Positions 48,484 to 57,766 of a stretch of 64,000 nucleotides of DNA are shown in pieces. The position numbers and the translations under genes were made by a program. Position 1 is the first letter of the stretch. Every line of letters begins with the position of its first letter. This DNA is from Azospirillum brasilense (lineage in GTDB: Bacteria; Pseudomonadota; Alphaproteobacteria; Azospirillales; Azospirillaceae): assembly GCF_007827815.1 (NCBI RefSeq), contig NZ_VITH01000004.1, positions 186,001 to 250,000 on the forward strand, in the 5' to 3' direction. The notes under the pieces were generated by a model, which was not told where the DNA came from, did no database searches, and saw nothing but the letters and a program-made list of their open reading frames with translations.

Positions 48484-49173
48484 ATGCGCCGGATCGTCCT
48501 TTGCCTCCTCGGCCTGCTGGCGCTGTTCGGCGGCCCTTCGGCGCGGGCGGACGAGGCCGAACCGACCGTCACGCCGCGCTCGCCGCCGACCGCCGTGCTG
48601 CCCCGGTTGACCCCTTTGGGAATGGTGGGGAAAGCGGCGCCGCAGGGGCTGGCGCCGTTGCTTCCCGTACCGGCGCTGACCGCGCCCGCGCCGTCAACAG
48701 CGACGCCGGCGGCAGCAACGGCGGAACCGGCCACCGCCGCCGCTCCCGCGGCGGAGCCTCTGGTGCCGACCGCCCCCGCCCCCATCGCCGCCCCTCTGCC
48801 TGCCCGCAAGCCAGCTGCCCCCGCCCCCACCCTCCCGGCAGTCGCGGAAAGCGCGCCTGCGAACCGCTTCAAGGGCGGCTACGCCAAGGCGTCGAAGGAG
48901 GACCGCGGCTGCGCCCTGCCCGGCCATATCACCGAAGAACGCGGCGCCGACACGCGCCGCCCGGCCATCGCCGCGGGGACAAGGGTGCGCATCCGCGCCG
49001 CCGCGAACCTGCGCGTCGCCCCCTTCTGCGACGCCAAGGTGGCGGACGTCCTGGAAAAAGGAGAGACGGTCACCGTGATGGCCGCCTTCGGGTCCTGGTA
49101 CGAGGTCGGGCGGAACGGGCGGTCGCTGGGCTTCGTCGGCGCGTCCCTGCTCGCCGGGGCGAAGGGCCGTTAG
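48484..49173 (+). CDS. Exported SH3-like domain protein
   Basis: 229 aa: signal peptide (IVLCLLGLLALFGGPSARA), a long Pro/Ala/Thr linker (about 25-130) that could span peptidoglycan, and a C-terminal bacterial SH3 domain (RIRAAANLRVAPFCDAKV, GETVTVMAAFGSWYEV, GFVGASLL). SH3b domains bind cell-wall peptides or proteins. The ATG at 48484 follows GAGGCGG. Its stop overlaps by 3 bases with that of the convergent penicillin-binding protein gene. Confidence 0.75.
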   Translation: MRRIVLCLLGLLALFGGPSARADEAEPTVTPRSPPTAVLPRLTPLGMVGKAAPQGLAPLLPVPALTAPAPSTATPAAATAEPATAAAPAAEPLVPTAPAPIAAPLPARKPAAPAPTLPAVAESAPANRFKGGYAKASKEDRGCALPGHITEERGADTRRPAIAAGTRVRIRAAANLRVAPFCDAKVADVLEKGETVTVMAAFGSWYEVGRNGRSLGFVGASLLAGAKGR

Positions 49174-51011
49174 CCTTTCACCCGCGCCGCCTCGACCATG
49201 AAGCGGCGCCAGATTTCCGCCGGGACGGAACCGCCGGTCACCCCCTTCATCGGCGTGTTGCCGTCATTGCCGACCCATACCCCCACCGTCAGCGCACGCC
49301 CGGCCACGCCGTCGGCGAAGCCGATGAACCAAGCGTCCCGGTAGTCGTTGGTGGTGCCGGTCTTGCCCCCGGTCCCGCGCTTGGCGAGCGCCGCCGGCAG
49401 GCGGGCCGTCCTGCCGGTGCCGTCCCGCATCACCTCGCCCAGCATGGCTTTCAGGGTGGCGGCGGTCTGCGGATCGATCACCCGGTCCGCCTTCGGCGGG
49501 GTATAGCTGTAAATGGTCCGCCCGGCAGGATCGCCGATGCGCTGGAACAGGTGGCCGCTGACTTTGCTGCCGCCGTTGGCGACCACGGCGTAGGCCTGGG
49601 TGATCTCCAGCAGCGACACCTCGCTGACCCCCAGCGCGAGGCCGAGATCCGGCTCCAGCGGCGACTCGACGCCGAGACGGCGGGCGGCGTCGGCGACCTC
49701 CTCGGCGTGGCCGCGGGTCAGCCGGGCCGATGCCGTGTTGGTCGAATGGGCGAAAGCCTCGGCCAGAGTCAGCGACGACGGGTAGCGGTTGTCGAAGTTG
49801 CGGATGGCCCGCCCGTCGGTGAACTCCATGCGCGAGCCGTCCACCAGCGACGCCGGAGTCAACCCGCGCTCCAGCGCCGCGAGGAAGACGAACAGCTTGA
49901 AGGCGGAACCGGGCTGGCGGCGCGCCTGGAGCGCGCGGTTGAAATGGTCGCGTCGGGCCGCCGCGTCGCGCCCGCCGATCATCGCCAGGATGGCGCCGTC
50001 GCCGTCCAGAGCGACCAGCGCGACCTCCGCGTCGCCCAGGCTCTTGGCGTGGCGCTTCAGGGTGGTCTCCACGCTGCGCAATGCGGCGGCCTGAAGGTCG
50101 CGGTCGAGCGTGGTCCGCGCGGTGAAGGTCGGCCCCGGAAGGTCGCCGCCGTAGCGGTCGGCGGCGAAGCGGTCGAAGCGGGCCTTGGCCGTCTCGCGGA
50201 AATGGCCGGTGGACAGGACCGCCGCCTTGTTGGCGGCGGCCAGCATCGGGCGCTGGCGCTTGGTCTGCTCCGCCGTGCGCTCGGTGATGAAGCCGGCGTC
50301 GGCCATGGCGTCGAGCACGAGGGCGGCCTTCGCCTCCGCCTTCTCCAGGTCGGCGAAGGGGTTCAGGCGGGAGGGGGCGGGCAGCGCGCCGATGAGCATC
50401 GCCGATTCCTTCAGCGACAGCTTGCCCGCCGGCTTGCCGAAGAAGACGCGGGCCGCGGCGTCCACGCCGTACGCGCCGAAACCGAAATAGGCGCGGTTGA
50501 GGTACAGGTACAGCACGTTCTTCTTGCCGAGCTGCTCCTCGAAGTCGCTGGCGCTGTACAGCTCGTACGCCTTGCGGGACCAGCGGTTGTAGCGGTTGAG
50601 AAAGATCAGCTTCATCGTCTGCTGGGTCAGCGTGCTGCCACCCTGGCTGAAGCGGCCGGAGGTCACCGCCACGGCCAGCGCGCGGGCCAACCCCTGGAAG
50701 TCGATTCCGTCATGCTCCAGATAGCGCCGGTCCTCCTTGGCGATCAGCGCCTGGATCAGGTGCTTCGGCAGCTTCTCCAGGGTCAGCGTGTCGCCGTACG
50801 TCTCGCCGATCGACCCGATGAAGCGTCCCTGGCGGTCGAGGAAGCGCACGCCGTGGCCGCGGTTGTAGGACAGCACGTCGTCGACGGTGCGGAATTCGTC
50901 CCCGAACAGGTCCATGGCCCTGGCGGAGGGCGGGGCGGACAGGCCGGACAGCAGCGGCAGCGCGAGCGTCACAGCCAGGGCGGCGCGGCGGAACAGGGAG
51001 GGTCGGGGCAT
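49170..51011 (-). CDS. Class A penicillin-binding protein (transglycosylase/transpeptidase)
   Basis: Polymerises and cross-links peptidoglycan in the periplasm. 613 aa. The GT51 domain has EDRRYLEHDGIDFQGLARA, GGSTLTQQTMKL and YLYLNRAYFGFGAYGVDAAA. The transpeptidase domain has the three motifs SxxK (GSAFK), SxN (STN) and KTG (GKTGTTNDYRDAWF). The N-terminal segment LAVTLALPLLSGLS may be a cleaved signal or an anchor. At ~610 aa it is shorter than PBP1a and resembles PBP1c-like or monofunctional-derived enzymes. Confidence 0.93.
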   Translation of the reverse strand: MPRPSLFRRAALAVTLALPLLSGLSAPPSARAMDLFGDEFRTVDDVLSYNRGHGVRFLDRQGRFIGSIGETYGDTLTLEKLPKHLIQALIAKEDRRYLEHDGIDFQGLARALAVAVTSGRFSQGGSTLTQQTMKLIFLNRYNRWSRKAYELYSASDFEEQLGKKNVLYLYLNRAYFGFGAYGVDAAARVFFGKPAGKLSLKESAMLIGALPAPSRLNPFADLEKAEAKAALVLDAMADAGFITERTAEQTKRQRPMLAAANKAAVLSTGHFRETAKARFDRFAADRYGGDLPGPTFTARTTLDRDLQAAALRSVETTLKRHAKSLGDAEVALVALDGDGAILAMIGGRDAAARRDHFNRALQARRQPGSAFKLFVFLAALERGLTPASLVDGSRMEFTDGRAIRNFDNRYPSSLTLAEAFAHSTNTASARLTRGHAEEVADAARRLGVESPLEPDLGLALGVSEVSLLEITQAYAVVANGGSKVSGHLFQRIGDPAGRTIYSYTPPKADRVIDPQTAATLKAMLGEVMRDGTGRTARLPAALAKRGTGGKTGTTNDYRDAWFIGFADGVAGRALTVGVWVGNDGNTPMKGVTGGSVPAEIWRRFMVEAARVKG

Positions 51012-51113
51012 CGGCCGTATGGTGGAGGCGGAACGAGCCTCACGTCGGCGCGCCGCCCCGCTTGCGCAATGCCGCTACCCCGTAATTGCAAAACGGCCCT
51101 GCCGTTCAACAAA

Positions 51114-51141
51114 AAAGCCCGCCGGAACCGGCGGGCCTTTT
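51114..51141 (-). terminator. Intrinsic terminator of infC
   Basis: GCCCGCCGG / CCGGCGGGC stem with a 2-base loop and six T on the minus strand, about 50 bases after the infC stop. Confidence 0.85.
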
Positions 51142-51191
51142 GGGGGACGCGTGTGCTCTGCCGAAGGCGGTCGGGCCTTCGCGCCGAAGGG

Positions 51192-51728
51192 TCACCTCGG
51201 CGCCAAAACCATGACCATCTGGCGGCCTTCGAGCTTCGGCATCTGTTCGACCTTTGCCAACTCGTCCAACTCGTTGCGCACGCGGACCAGCACGTTCATG
51301 CCAAGATCCTGGTGCGCCATCTCGCGCCCGCGGAAGCGCATGGTCACCTTGACCTTGTCGCCCTCCTCAAGGAAGCGGCGGGCCGAGCGCATCTTCACGT
51401 CGTAGTCGTTGTCATCGATGTTGGGTCGGAGCTTGATCTCCTTCACCTCGATGATCTTCTGCTTCTTGCGCGCCTCGGCGGCCTTCTTCTGCGCCTCGTA
51501 CTTGTACTTGCCATAGTCGAGAATCTTGCAGACAGGAGGCTCTGCCTGAGGAGCGATCTCGACGAGGTCGAGGCCCGCATCCTCAGCGGCCAGCAACGCA
51601 TCGCGCAGCGAAACGACGCCCACCATCTCGCCGTCGGCACCGACGAGACGGATCGAGCGAGCCGTGATCTCCCGGTTAACCCGCGGTCCATCGCGGGTCG
51701 GAGCGGCTTCGGACGGTATCCTGGCTAT
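51192..51728 (-). CDS. infC: Translation initiation factor IF-3, probable AUA start
   Basis: Binds the 30S subunit and proofreads initiator tRNA and start codon. The family N-terminal domain begins upstream of any ATG: the frame reads [20 protein letters not shown] before the first ATG at 51626, and this part is conserved in IF-3. The only plausible start is ATA at 51726-51728 (followed by Ala-Arg-Ile-Pro), eight bases after GGAG, giving 178 aa. There is no ATG, GTG or TTG in frame. Non-canonical starts (AUU in E. coli) let IF-3 repress its own synthesis. It follows thrS; rpmI and rplT do not follow. Confidence 0.88.
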   Translation of the reverse strand: MARIPSEAAPTRDGPRVNREITARSIRLVGADGEMVGVVSLRDALLAAEDAGLDLVEIAPQAEPPVCKILDYGKYKYEAQKKAAEARKKQKIIEVKEIKLRPNIDDNDYDVKMRSARRFLEEGDKVKVTMRFRGREMAHQDLGMNVLVRVRNELDELAKVEQMPKLEGRQMVMVLAPR

Positions 51729-51803
51729 GGACGCTTCTCCATGACTGGAAACCCACCGGGGCGCGACCTCCCGGAGGAAGGCCCGCCCGGCCGGTGCGGT
51801 CGG

Positions 51804-53768
51804 TTAGAACGGCGAATCGAAGGCGGCGACGCCCGCGGGGGACCGCGCCTCCTCACTCAGTTTATTGAGAGCGGCGTCGAGGGCAAGAACTTCCTGGTCC
51901 TTACCACCGAGGGTACGCAGCGCGACCGTCCGCTCCTCCGCCTCGCGCTTGCCCACAACCACCAGGACGGGAACCTTCTGAAGGCTGTGTTCGCGGACCT
52001 TCAGGTTGATCTTCTCATTCCGGGTGTCGAGTTCGGCACGGATGCCGCGGCGCTTCAGCAGGCTGACGACCTCCTGCCCATAGCCGTCGGCCTCGTTGGT
52101 GATGGTGCAGACCACCGCCTGGACCGGGGAGAGCCACATCGGGAACTTGCCGGCGTAATGCTCGATCAGCATGCCGATGAAGCGTTCCAGCGAGCCCAGG
52201 ATGGCCCGGTGCAGCATCACCGGACGGTGGCGGGCGCCGTCCTCGCCGATGTAGGAGGCGTCGAGCCGCTCGGGCAGCACAAAATCGAGCTGCAGCGTGC
52301 CGCACTGCCAGGTGCGCCCGATGGCGTCGGTCAGGTGGAACTCCACCTTCGGGCCGTAGAAGGCGCCCTCGCCCGGCAGCTCCTCGAACTCCAGGCCGGC
52401 GGAGCGCAGCGCGGTGCGCAGCCCCTCCTCCGCGCGGTCCCACACCGCGTCGTTGCCGGCGCGCACGTCGGGGCGCAGGGCCAGCTTCACCGCGATCTTG
52501 TCGAAGCCGAGGTCCCGGTAGACGCCGAGCTGGAGCTTGAAATAGTCCGCCGCCTCGGTCGGCACCTGATCTTCCGTGCAGAAGATGTGGGCGTCGTCCT
52601 GGGTGAAGGCGCGCACGCGCAGGATGCCGTGCAGCGCGCCCGACGGCTCGTTGCGGTGGCAGGCCCCGAACTCCGCCATGCGGATCGGCAGGTCGCGGTA
52701 GGAGCGCAAGCCGTGCTTGAAGATCTGCACATGGCCCGGACAGTTCATCGGCTTGATGCCGAGCATCTTCTCGCCGTCGTCGGCCGAGACCTTGAACATG
52801 TTGTCGCCATACATGTCCCAGTGGCCCGACGCCTTGAACAGCGAGCTGTCGATGAGCTGCGGCGTCTTGACCTCGACATAGTCCGCCTGGCTCAGCTTGG
52901 TGCGGATGTAGGTCTCCAGCGTGCGGAACAGCGTCCAGCCCTTCGGGTGCCAGAAGACCGAGCCGACGGCCTCCTCCTGCACGTGGAACAGGTCCAGCTC
53001 CTTGCCCAGCCGGCGGTGGTCGCGCTTCTCCGCCTCCTCCAGTTGGTGCAGGTAGGCCTTCAGCTCCTTCTCGTCGCGCCAGGCGGTGCCGTAGATGCGC
53101 TGGAGCATCGGGTTGCGGCTGTCGCCGCGCCAATAGGCGCCGGCCACCTTCATCAGCTTGAAGCCGTTGCCGACCCTGCCCGTCGTCGGGGCGTGCGGAC
53201 CGCGGCACAGGTCCAGCCAGTCGTCCTGGCGGTAGACGCTGATGTCCTGGTCCGCCGGGATCGCCTCGATCAGCTCGGCCTTGTAATGCTCGCCGAGCTT
53301 CTTGAAGTAGGCGACCGCATCGTCGCGGGTCCAGACCTCGCGCACGATGGGAACGTCCTTGGCGACGATCTCGCGCATCTTCGCCTCGATCTTCGCCAGA
53401 TCGTCGGGCGTGAAGGGCTCCTCGCGCGCGAAGTCGTAATAGAAGCCGTTGGCGATCGCCGGACCGATGGTCACCTGCGTGCCCGGATAGAGCTTCTGCA
53501 CGGCGTCGGCGAGGACGTGGGCGGCGTCGTGACGGATGACCTCGAGCGCGTCCGGATGACTGCGCGTGACGATCTCGATCTTGGCGTTGGTGGTGACGGT
53601 GGTGGTGAGGTCCTTCACCTCGCCGTCGAGCTTGACGGCAAGCGCATCCTTGGCAAGGCGCGGTCCGATCGACTGGGCAATCTCAAGCCCCGTCACCGGC
53701 CGGTCGAACTCCCGCACGCTGCCGTCGGGCAGCGTGATGGCGATGTTGGACGTCACCGAAGTCACCAT
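51804..53768 (-). CDS. thrS: Threonyl-tRNA synthetase
   Basis: Charges tRNA-Thr. 654 aa, full length: TGS domain ([21 protein letters not shown]), editing domain with [11 protein letters not shown], class II core with [13 protein letters not shown], the zinc ligands in PMNCPGH and [22 protein letters not shown], and the C-terminal anticodon-binding domain ([19 protein letters not shown]). Upstream of infC by 75 bases, the order thrS-infC is that of many proteobacteria. A TTGACA-type promoter precedes it. Confidence 0.97.
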   Translation of the reverse strand: MVTSVTSNIAITLPDGSVREFDRPVTGLEIAQSIGPRLAKDALAVKLDGEVKDLTTTVTTNAKIEIVTRSHPDALEVIRHDAAHVLADAVQKLYPGTQVTIGPAIANGFYYDFAREEPFTPDDLAKIEAKMREIVAKDVPIVREVWTRDDAVAYFKKLGEHYKAELIEAIPADQDISVYRQDDWLDLCRGPHAPTTGRVGNGFKLMKVAGAYWRGDSRNPMLQRIYGTAWRDEKELKAYLHQLEEAEKRDHRRLGKELDLFHVQEEAVGSVFWHPKGWTLFRTLETYIRTKLSQADYVEVKTPQLIDSSLFKASGHWDMYGDNMFKVSADDGEKMLGIKPMNCPGHVQIFKHGLRSYRDLPIRMAEFGACHRNEPSGALHGILRVRAFTQDDAHIFCTEDQVPTEAADYFKLQLGVYRDLGFDKIAVKLALRPDVRAGNDAVWDRAEEGLRTALRSAGLEFEELPGEGAFYGPKVEFHLTDAIGRTWQCGTLQLDFVLPERLDASYIGEDGARHRPVMLHRAILGSLERFIGMLIEHYAGKFPMWLSPVQAVVCTITNEADGYGQEVVSLLKRRGIRAELDTRNEKINLKVREHSLQKVPVLVVVGKREAEERTVALRTLGGKDQEVLALDAALNKLSEEARSPAGVAAFDSPF

Positions 53769-53810
53769 TTGACTGTTTGCATCGCACCCGGCGGATGCCG
53801 GGAGGCGAAA

Positions 53811-53838
53811 TCTCTAATGCGGGCGGGCTTTCTGTCAA
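53811..53838 (-). promoter_or_regulatory. Probable sigma-70-type promoter of thrS
   Basis: On the minus strand TTGACA (53833-53838) is followed after 16 bases by TAGAGA (53811-53816). The start codon is at 53768, so the leader would be about 35 bases, with a small CCCGGC / GCCGGG hairpin inside it. Confidence 0.5.
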
Positions 53839-53919
53839 GGGCGCCGGGGGCATTTCCGGCGCGAATCCGCCGCCCGAACGGCGAATTTTCTTGCAAAATT
53901 AATTCACGGCAAAATGATC

Positions 53920-55128
53920 TCAGGACGGTTTGCGCGCCGGGCGGGGCTCGCCGAACAGGTAGCCCTGGCCGAAATCGATGCCGCTGCGCTGGATCGCGTC
54001 GAGCTGCGCCTCCGTTTCGATCTTCTCGGCGATGAGGTCAATGCCCGTGCCGTCCAGGCGGTGGCGCAGATCCTCGATGCGCGGCGCCAGGACCGGGTCG
54101 AGCAGCAGGCCGCAATCCAGCTTCACATAGCGGATCTCGTGCCGCAGCAGGGCGTCCACGTCGATGTCCAGGTCGGTCACCCGGTCCATGGAGAAGCGGA
54201 AGCCGATGCGGGCGAGCTGCGACAGGATGCCCATCGTCACCGCCCCGCCCGCCCGCAGCTCCTGCTGGCTCAACTCGAAGGCCAGCTTGGGCACCAGCGT
54301 CTGGTTGCGCACCATCAGGTCCAGGAACTGCCGCATGAAGGCCGCGTCGCTGAGCGTGGCGGCGGACATGTTGCAGAAGAAGCCGATGGCGTGCTGGCGC
54401 CGCTCCGTCTCACGGATCAGCTGGATGCAGCGGACCAGCAGCAGATTGTCGATGGTGGCCATCAGCCCGGCGCGCTCCGCGATCTCCAGATAGCGGTCGG
54501 GCAGGATCAGCGCCCCGTCGGCGGCGCGCACCCGCGAGAACACTTCGAAGAAGCGGTGCTTGCGCTGGGGCAGGCTGACGATGGGCTGGAGGTGGACGTC
54601 GATCCGGTCGGCGGCCAGCGCGTCGCGCACCACCTCCAGAACGCCGGCCCCGTCCATCAGCCGGGCTTCGGCTTTGGCCGCAGGCTGCGGGTCCGGACGG
54701 CGCGAGTCCGGGAAGGCCGCCCCCGGGCCGGATGGCGGCGGCGCTTCGCGTTCCTCCGCCGGCCGGACTTCGCCGAGCCGCGCGACCAGCGCGTGGAGGA
54801 GCCTGACCTCCTGAAGGACGGCCTCGTGGGTGGCCGCGGAGCGATCGGCGTCGCCGGCCTCCGCCTCCGGTGCGACGCGCGGCTCCAGCCGTTCGGCCAG
54901 CGCGTCCACACTCTTCTGCAGACGGTCCAGGCGCTCCAGGGTGTCGCGCTGCCGGCGGGCCAGCCGGCGGTGCAGGTCCACGGCGGCGCCGGCCAGAAGG
55001 ATCAGACCGCCGCCGATCCAGCCCATCGCCGGGTCGGTGCCGGGCCGCAGTTCCGGCAGGCCGAGGGCGACCGAGACCGCCGCCGCGGCGACGGCCAGCC
55101 CGTGAAGGAAGGCCGCCAGGGCCGCCAT
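53920..55128 (-). CDS. Membrane-bound degenerate EAL domain protein (TipF-like)
   Basis: 402 aa: two N-terminal membrane helices (LAAFLHGLAVAAAAVSVAL; MGWIGGGLILLAGAAVDL), a coiled coil at about 52-105, a Pro-rich linker and a C-terminal EAL fold. Catalytic motifs are eroded: EAL reads EVF, and the DDFGTG segment reads MDRVTDL, while YVKLD, AEKIETEAQ and GQGYLFGEP remain. Hydrolysis of cyclic di-GMP is therefore unlikely; binding is possible. The topology matches TipF of Caulobacter, which positions the flagellum. It begins 8 bases after the pyrD stop codon. Confidence 0.78.
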   Translation of the reverse strand: MAALAAFLHGLAVAAAAVSVALGLPELRPGTDPAMGWIGGGLILLAGAAVDLHRRLARRQRDTLERLDRLQKSVDALAERLEPRVAPEAEAGDADRSAATHEAVLQEVRLLHALVARLGEVRPAEEREAPPPSGPGAAFPDSRRPDPQPAAKAEARLMDGAGVLEVVRDALAADRIDVHLQPIVSLPQRKHRFFEVFSRVRAADGALILPDRYLEIAERAGLMATIDNLLLVRCIQLIRETERRQHAIGFFCNMSAATLSDAAFMRQFLDLMVRNQTLVPKLAFELSQQELRAGGAVTMGILSQLARIGFRFSMDRVTDLDIDVDALLRHEIRYVKLDCGLLLDPVLAPRIEDLRHRLDGTGIDLIAEKIETEAQLDAIQRSGIDFGQGYLFGEPRPARKPS

Positions 55129-55136
55129 GCGCCCGC

Positions 55137-56210
55137 TCAGCGGTGATCCGCCCCCACCGCGTCGCTCAGCGAGGCGAAGCCGTCGCGGCGCAGCAGGGCG
55201 GCGAGGTCGCGCCGGATCGCCAGCACCAGCGCCGGCCCGGCGTAGACCAGCGCGGAATAGAGCTGCACCAGCGACGCGCCGGCGCGGATCTTGGCGTAGG
55301 CATCGGCGCCCGACGCGATGCCGCCGACTCCGACCAGCGGCATTTTGCCGCCGGTCAGCCGGTACATCTCGCCCAGGACGGCGGTCGAGGGCGCGAACAG
55401 CGGCTTGCCGGACAGGCCGCCGGCCTCCGCGCGCAGCGGCTCGGGGATGTCCGCGGGCCGGGCGATGGTGGTGTTGGACACGATCAGCCCGTCGATGCCC
55501 GACTCGAGCGCGACCGCGGCGATGTCCGCCTTGTCCTCGTCGGTCAGGTCGGGCGCGATCTTCAGCAGGACCGGCGGCGCCTTGGCCAGCCGGCAGGCGG
55601 ACCGGGCGTCCAGAACGCGGCCCAGCAGGGTGCGCAGCGGCTCGCGCCCCTGGAGCGCGCGCAGGCCCGGCGTGTTGGGGGAGGAAACGTTGACGACCAG
55701 ATAGTCGGCCAGGGCGGCCACCCGGGTGACGCCGAGGACGTAATCGTCCGCCGCCTCCACCGTGTCCTTGTTCTTGCCGAGGTTGGCGCCGACGAGTCCC
55801 GGCGCCTTGCGCCCGCCGGACAGACGTCGCTCCAGTCTTTGGGCGAAGGGCTCCAGCCCCTCGTTGTTGAAGCCCATGCGGTTGATGACGGCTCCCTGCT
55901 CCGGGGCGCGGAACAGGCGCGGCCTGGGGTTGCCGGGCTGCGGCCGGGGCGTGACGCTGCCGGCCTCCACGAAGCCGAAGCCCAGCCGCAGCATGGCGTC
56001 GACCACCTCGGCGTTCTTGTCGAAGCCGGCGGCGAGGCCGACCGGGTTGGCGAACTCCAGGCCGAACACCGTGGTCCGCAGGATGGGATCGTCCTTCTCC
56101 CGCACCGGCGGCATCAGCCCGCTCGACAGGGCCTTGATGGTCAGCCCGTGCGCGGTCTCCGGATCGAAGCTGCGCAGGACGGGGCCGACGATGGGAAAGA
56201 GGTCGATCAC
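55137..56210 (-). CDS. pyrD: Dihydroorotate dehydrogenase (quinone), class 2
   Basis: Oxidises dihydroorotate to orotate in pyrimidine synthesis and passes electrons to the membrane quinone pool. 357 aa. The N-terminal membrane-associating helix (FPIVGPVLRSFDPETAHGLTI) marks class 2; other segments are GLAAGFDKNAEVVD, NRMGFNNEG, the catalytic Ser in VNVSSPNTPGL, and FMN-binding LVGVGGIASGADAYAKI. It is 20 bases after a DUF952 gene and runs into the EAL gene. Confidence 0.96.
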   Translation of the reverse strand: MIDLFPIVGPVLRSFDPETAHGLTIKALSSGLMPPVREKDDPILRTTVFGLEFANPVGLAAGFDKNAEVVDAMLRLGFGFVEAGSVTPRPQPGNPRPRLFRAPEQGAVINRMGFNNEGLEPFAQRLERRLSGGRKAPGLVGANLGKNKDTVEAADDYVLGVTRVAALADYLVVNVSSPNTPGLRALQGREPLRTLLGRVLDARSACRLAKAPPVLLKIAPDLTDEDKADIAAVALESGIDGLIVSNTTIARPADIPEPLRAEAGGLSGKPLFAPSTAVLGEMYRLTGGKMPLVGVGGIASGADAYAKIRAGASLVQLYSALVYAGPALVLAIRRDLAALLRRDGFASLSDAVGADHR

Positions 56211-56230
56211 GGCGTGGTATCCTCAGAGAC

Positions 56231-56596
56231 TCAAGAGAGGGCGGCATCCCGGAAGGTCGCCGGGAAGAGGTGGCGGCCGTCCGGCCCCAGCGGCAGCGGG
56301 TCGGCGCGCAGCACCGCCGCGGGCGGCAGCGGGCCGTAGAGATGGGGAAAGAGCTGGCCGCCGCGCGACGGCTCCCAGCGGAGCGCGTCACCCAGCGCGG
56401 CGCCGTCCACCGTCAGCAGGACGAGGCCGTCCTGCCCGGCGCGGTGCTTGGCGGCACTTTCCTCGACCTGGGCGCCGGTGGAGAAGTGGATGAAGCCGTC
56501 CGCCGCGTCCTGCGACGAGCCGTGGTAGGCCCCGGCGGCGAGCGCCTTCTCCCACTCCGCGGCGCGGCACATATGAAAGATGATCCGTTCAGTCAT
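56231..56596 (-). CDS. DUF952 family protein
   Basis: 121 aa of the DUF952 family, whose structure is related to ADP-ribosyltransferase-like folds but whose activity is unknown. Family segments: IIFHMCRAAEWEKALAAG at the N-terminus, DGFIHFSTGAQVEESAAKH and GGQLFPHLYGPLP. The ATG at 56596 gives the standard N-terminus MTERIIFH. It probably forms an operon with pyrD and the EAL gene. Confidence 0.88.
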   Translation of the reverse strand: MTERIIFHMCRAAEWEKALAAGAYHGSSQDAADGFIHFSTGAQVEESAAKHRAGQDGLVLLTVDGAALGDALRWEPSRGGQLFPHLYGPLPPAAVLRADPLPLGPDGRHLFPATFRDAALS

Positions 56597-56901
56597 GGCA
56601 CGGGACCTTAGCGCAAAGCCGCCCGCCAAAGCCAGCCGTGGCAAATTTGGGAGGATCGGCGGACCGTTGATAACTTCAGAATGGGACGTTGCGCTGTTTG
56701 CTTCGCAATTTGCAAATGTGGCTTTGGGAATCCCGCGGCATTTTGCAGAAGGAAAATTCGCCGTTCCGCCGCGCCGCCCCCCGCCGACCACACGGAAAAG
56801 CCGCAGAATCAAGGATTCCCAAGGGCGCCCGCCGTCTCGGCGGCAACCAATCGGAATTGGCATCGGGATTGCTGAGAGAAGGGCAAGCAAGGAGATGCCC
56901 C
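56597..56901. other. Divergent intergenic region with no recognisable gene
   Basis: 305 bases between DUF952 and the 82-aa gene. It is less GC-rich around 56640-56760 and should contain both promoters; I find no operator or RNA element in it. Confidence 0.4.
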
Positions 56902-57150
56902 ATGAACGCGATTGCGATGAATGTTGTGAAGGAACGGCACCCGGTGGAACACGCGCTCGACTCGCGCATCCATGGGGTGATCGTGTCCAGCGTGGACAGC
57001 GCCCCCCTGGCCGCCCTGGCGGAGCCCAGCAGCACGCCCGTCCCGCTGAAGCCCTCGGCGGCGATGCTGGCCGCCGGGTCGCGCGCCGGCGGCGTCTCGG
57101 TCGAGACCGCCTGGAAGATCTATCTGGCGATGATCAAGGAAGCCGCCTGA
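56902..57150 (+). CDS. 82-aa hypothetical protein
   Basis: The ATG at 56902 is preceded by AAGGAGATGCCCC, one of the best ribosome-binding sites in the window. The product has an N-terminal amphipathic stretch (ERHPVEHALDSRIHGVIVSS), a Pro/Ser linker and a C-terminal helix (VETAWKIYLAMIKEAA). It has no signal peptide and no recognised family. It is the only plus-strand gene near the phage-derived cluster and is convergent with its last gene; whether the two are linked is unknown. Confidence 0.6.
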   Translation: MNAIAMNVVKERHPVEHALDSRIHGVIVSSVDSAPLAALAEPSSTPVPLKPSAAMLAAGSRAGGVSVETAWKIYLAMIKEAA

Positions 57151-57247
57151 CCGGTCCGTTCCACCCTCTCCTTCCGCGGCGGCGGACCGGATGCGGATGT
57201 CCGGCCCGCCGGAACGCCGCAGGGAGGCGCCGGTGCGTGACGCGGCG

Positions 57248-57766
57248 TCATTCGACGTCGTTGTAGAACTGGAACCCGCCGATCTCGGCACAGACGCTGC
57301 GCCCTTGCGCCCATTGCGGGTTTTCCCCCGCCCGGTGCAGGTGGGTCGCGCCGCTGGTCGGGTCGTCGAGCAGGCCGGCCACCGCGCGGCGGGCAATCCG
57401 TTGAGCGGCGGCGAAGACCGGGTCCGCGGCGGTCACCGACAGCAGCCCCAGCCGTCCCGGCGCGTCCGGGTCCCAGCAGGGGAATTGTCCCGGCAGACGG
57501 CAGACGGCGACCACGTCGCCGCCCCACCAACACCCTCCCTGGTTGTGCGCCCGGTCGACGCGGTTCATCACGACCGCCGCCACCGCCTCCATGGCCCGAA
57601 CCGATTCGCCGCGCGCCTCCCCCCACAGGGTGCGGGCGAGCGTGTCGACGGCTTGGCCGGAACCATCGGCGGACGGACCCAGCGGCGGAACGCCCGGTCC
57701 CGGCTCCGGCTTGAGGACGCGCGCCCTCATCGGCGCTCTTGCCGGGGTTCTTGCCGACGTTCTCAT
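57248..57766 (-). CDS. Cell-wall hydrolase, SleB type (probable endolysin)
   Basis: 172 aa with a basic N-terminus and a Hydrolase_2 (SleB-like) domain: LARTLWGEARGESVRAMEAVAAVVMNR with the catalytic Glu, then CWWGGDVVAVC, ATHLHRAGENPQWA and the closing IGGFQFYN. It cleaves peptidoglycan glycan chains. It overlaps the upstream small membrane gene by ATGA, the usual pairing of a holin-like protein with a lysin. No signal peptide is evident, consistent with release by a holin. Confidence 0.85.
   Translation of the reverse strand: MRTSARTPARAPMRARVLKPEPGPGVPPLGPSADGSGQAVDTLARTLWGEARGESVRAMEAVAAVVMNRVDRAHNQGGCWWGGDVVAVCRLPGQFPCWDPDAPGRLGLLSVTAADPVFAAAQRIARRAVAGLLDDPTSGATHLHRAGENPQWAQGRSVCAEIGGFQFYNDVE

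Noticed and set aside
51192..51626. infC starting at the ATG at 51626
   Set aside because: This would delete conserved N-terminal residues of IF-3 that are plainly encoded upstream in frame.
48501..54035. An 1844-codon open frame on the plus strand
   Set aside because: It runs antisense to the PBP, infC and thrS genes and has no domain; a shadow of GC-rich third positions.
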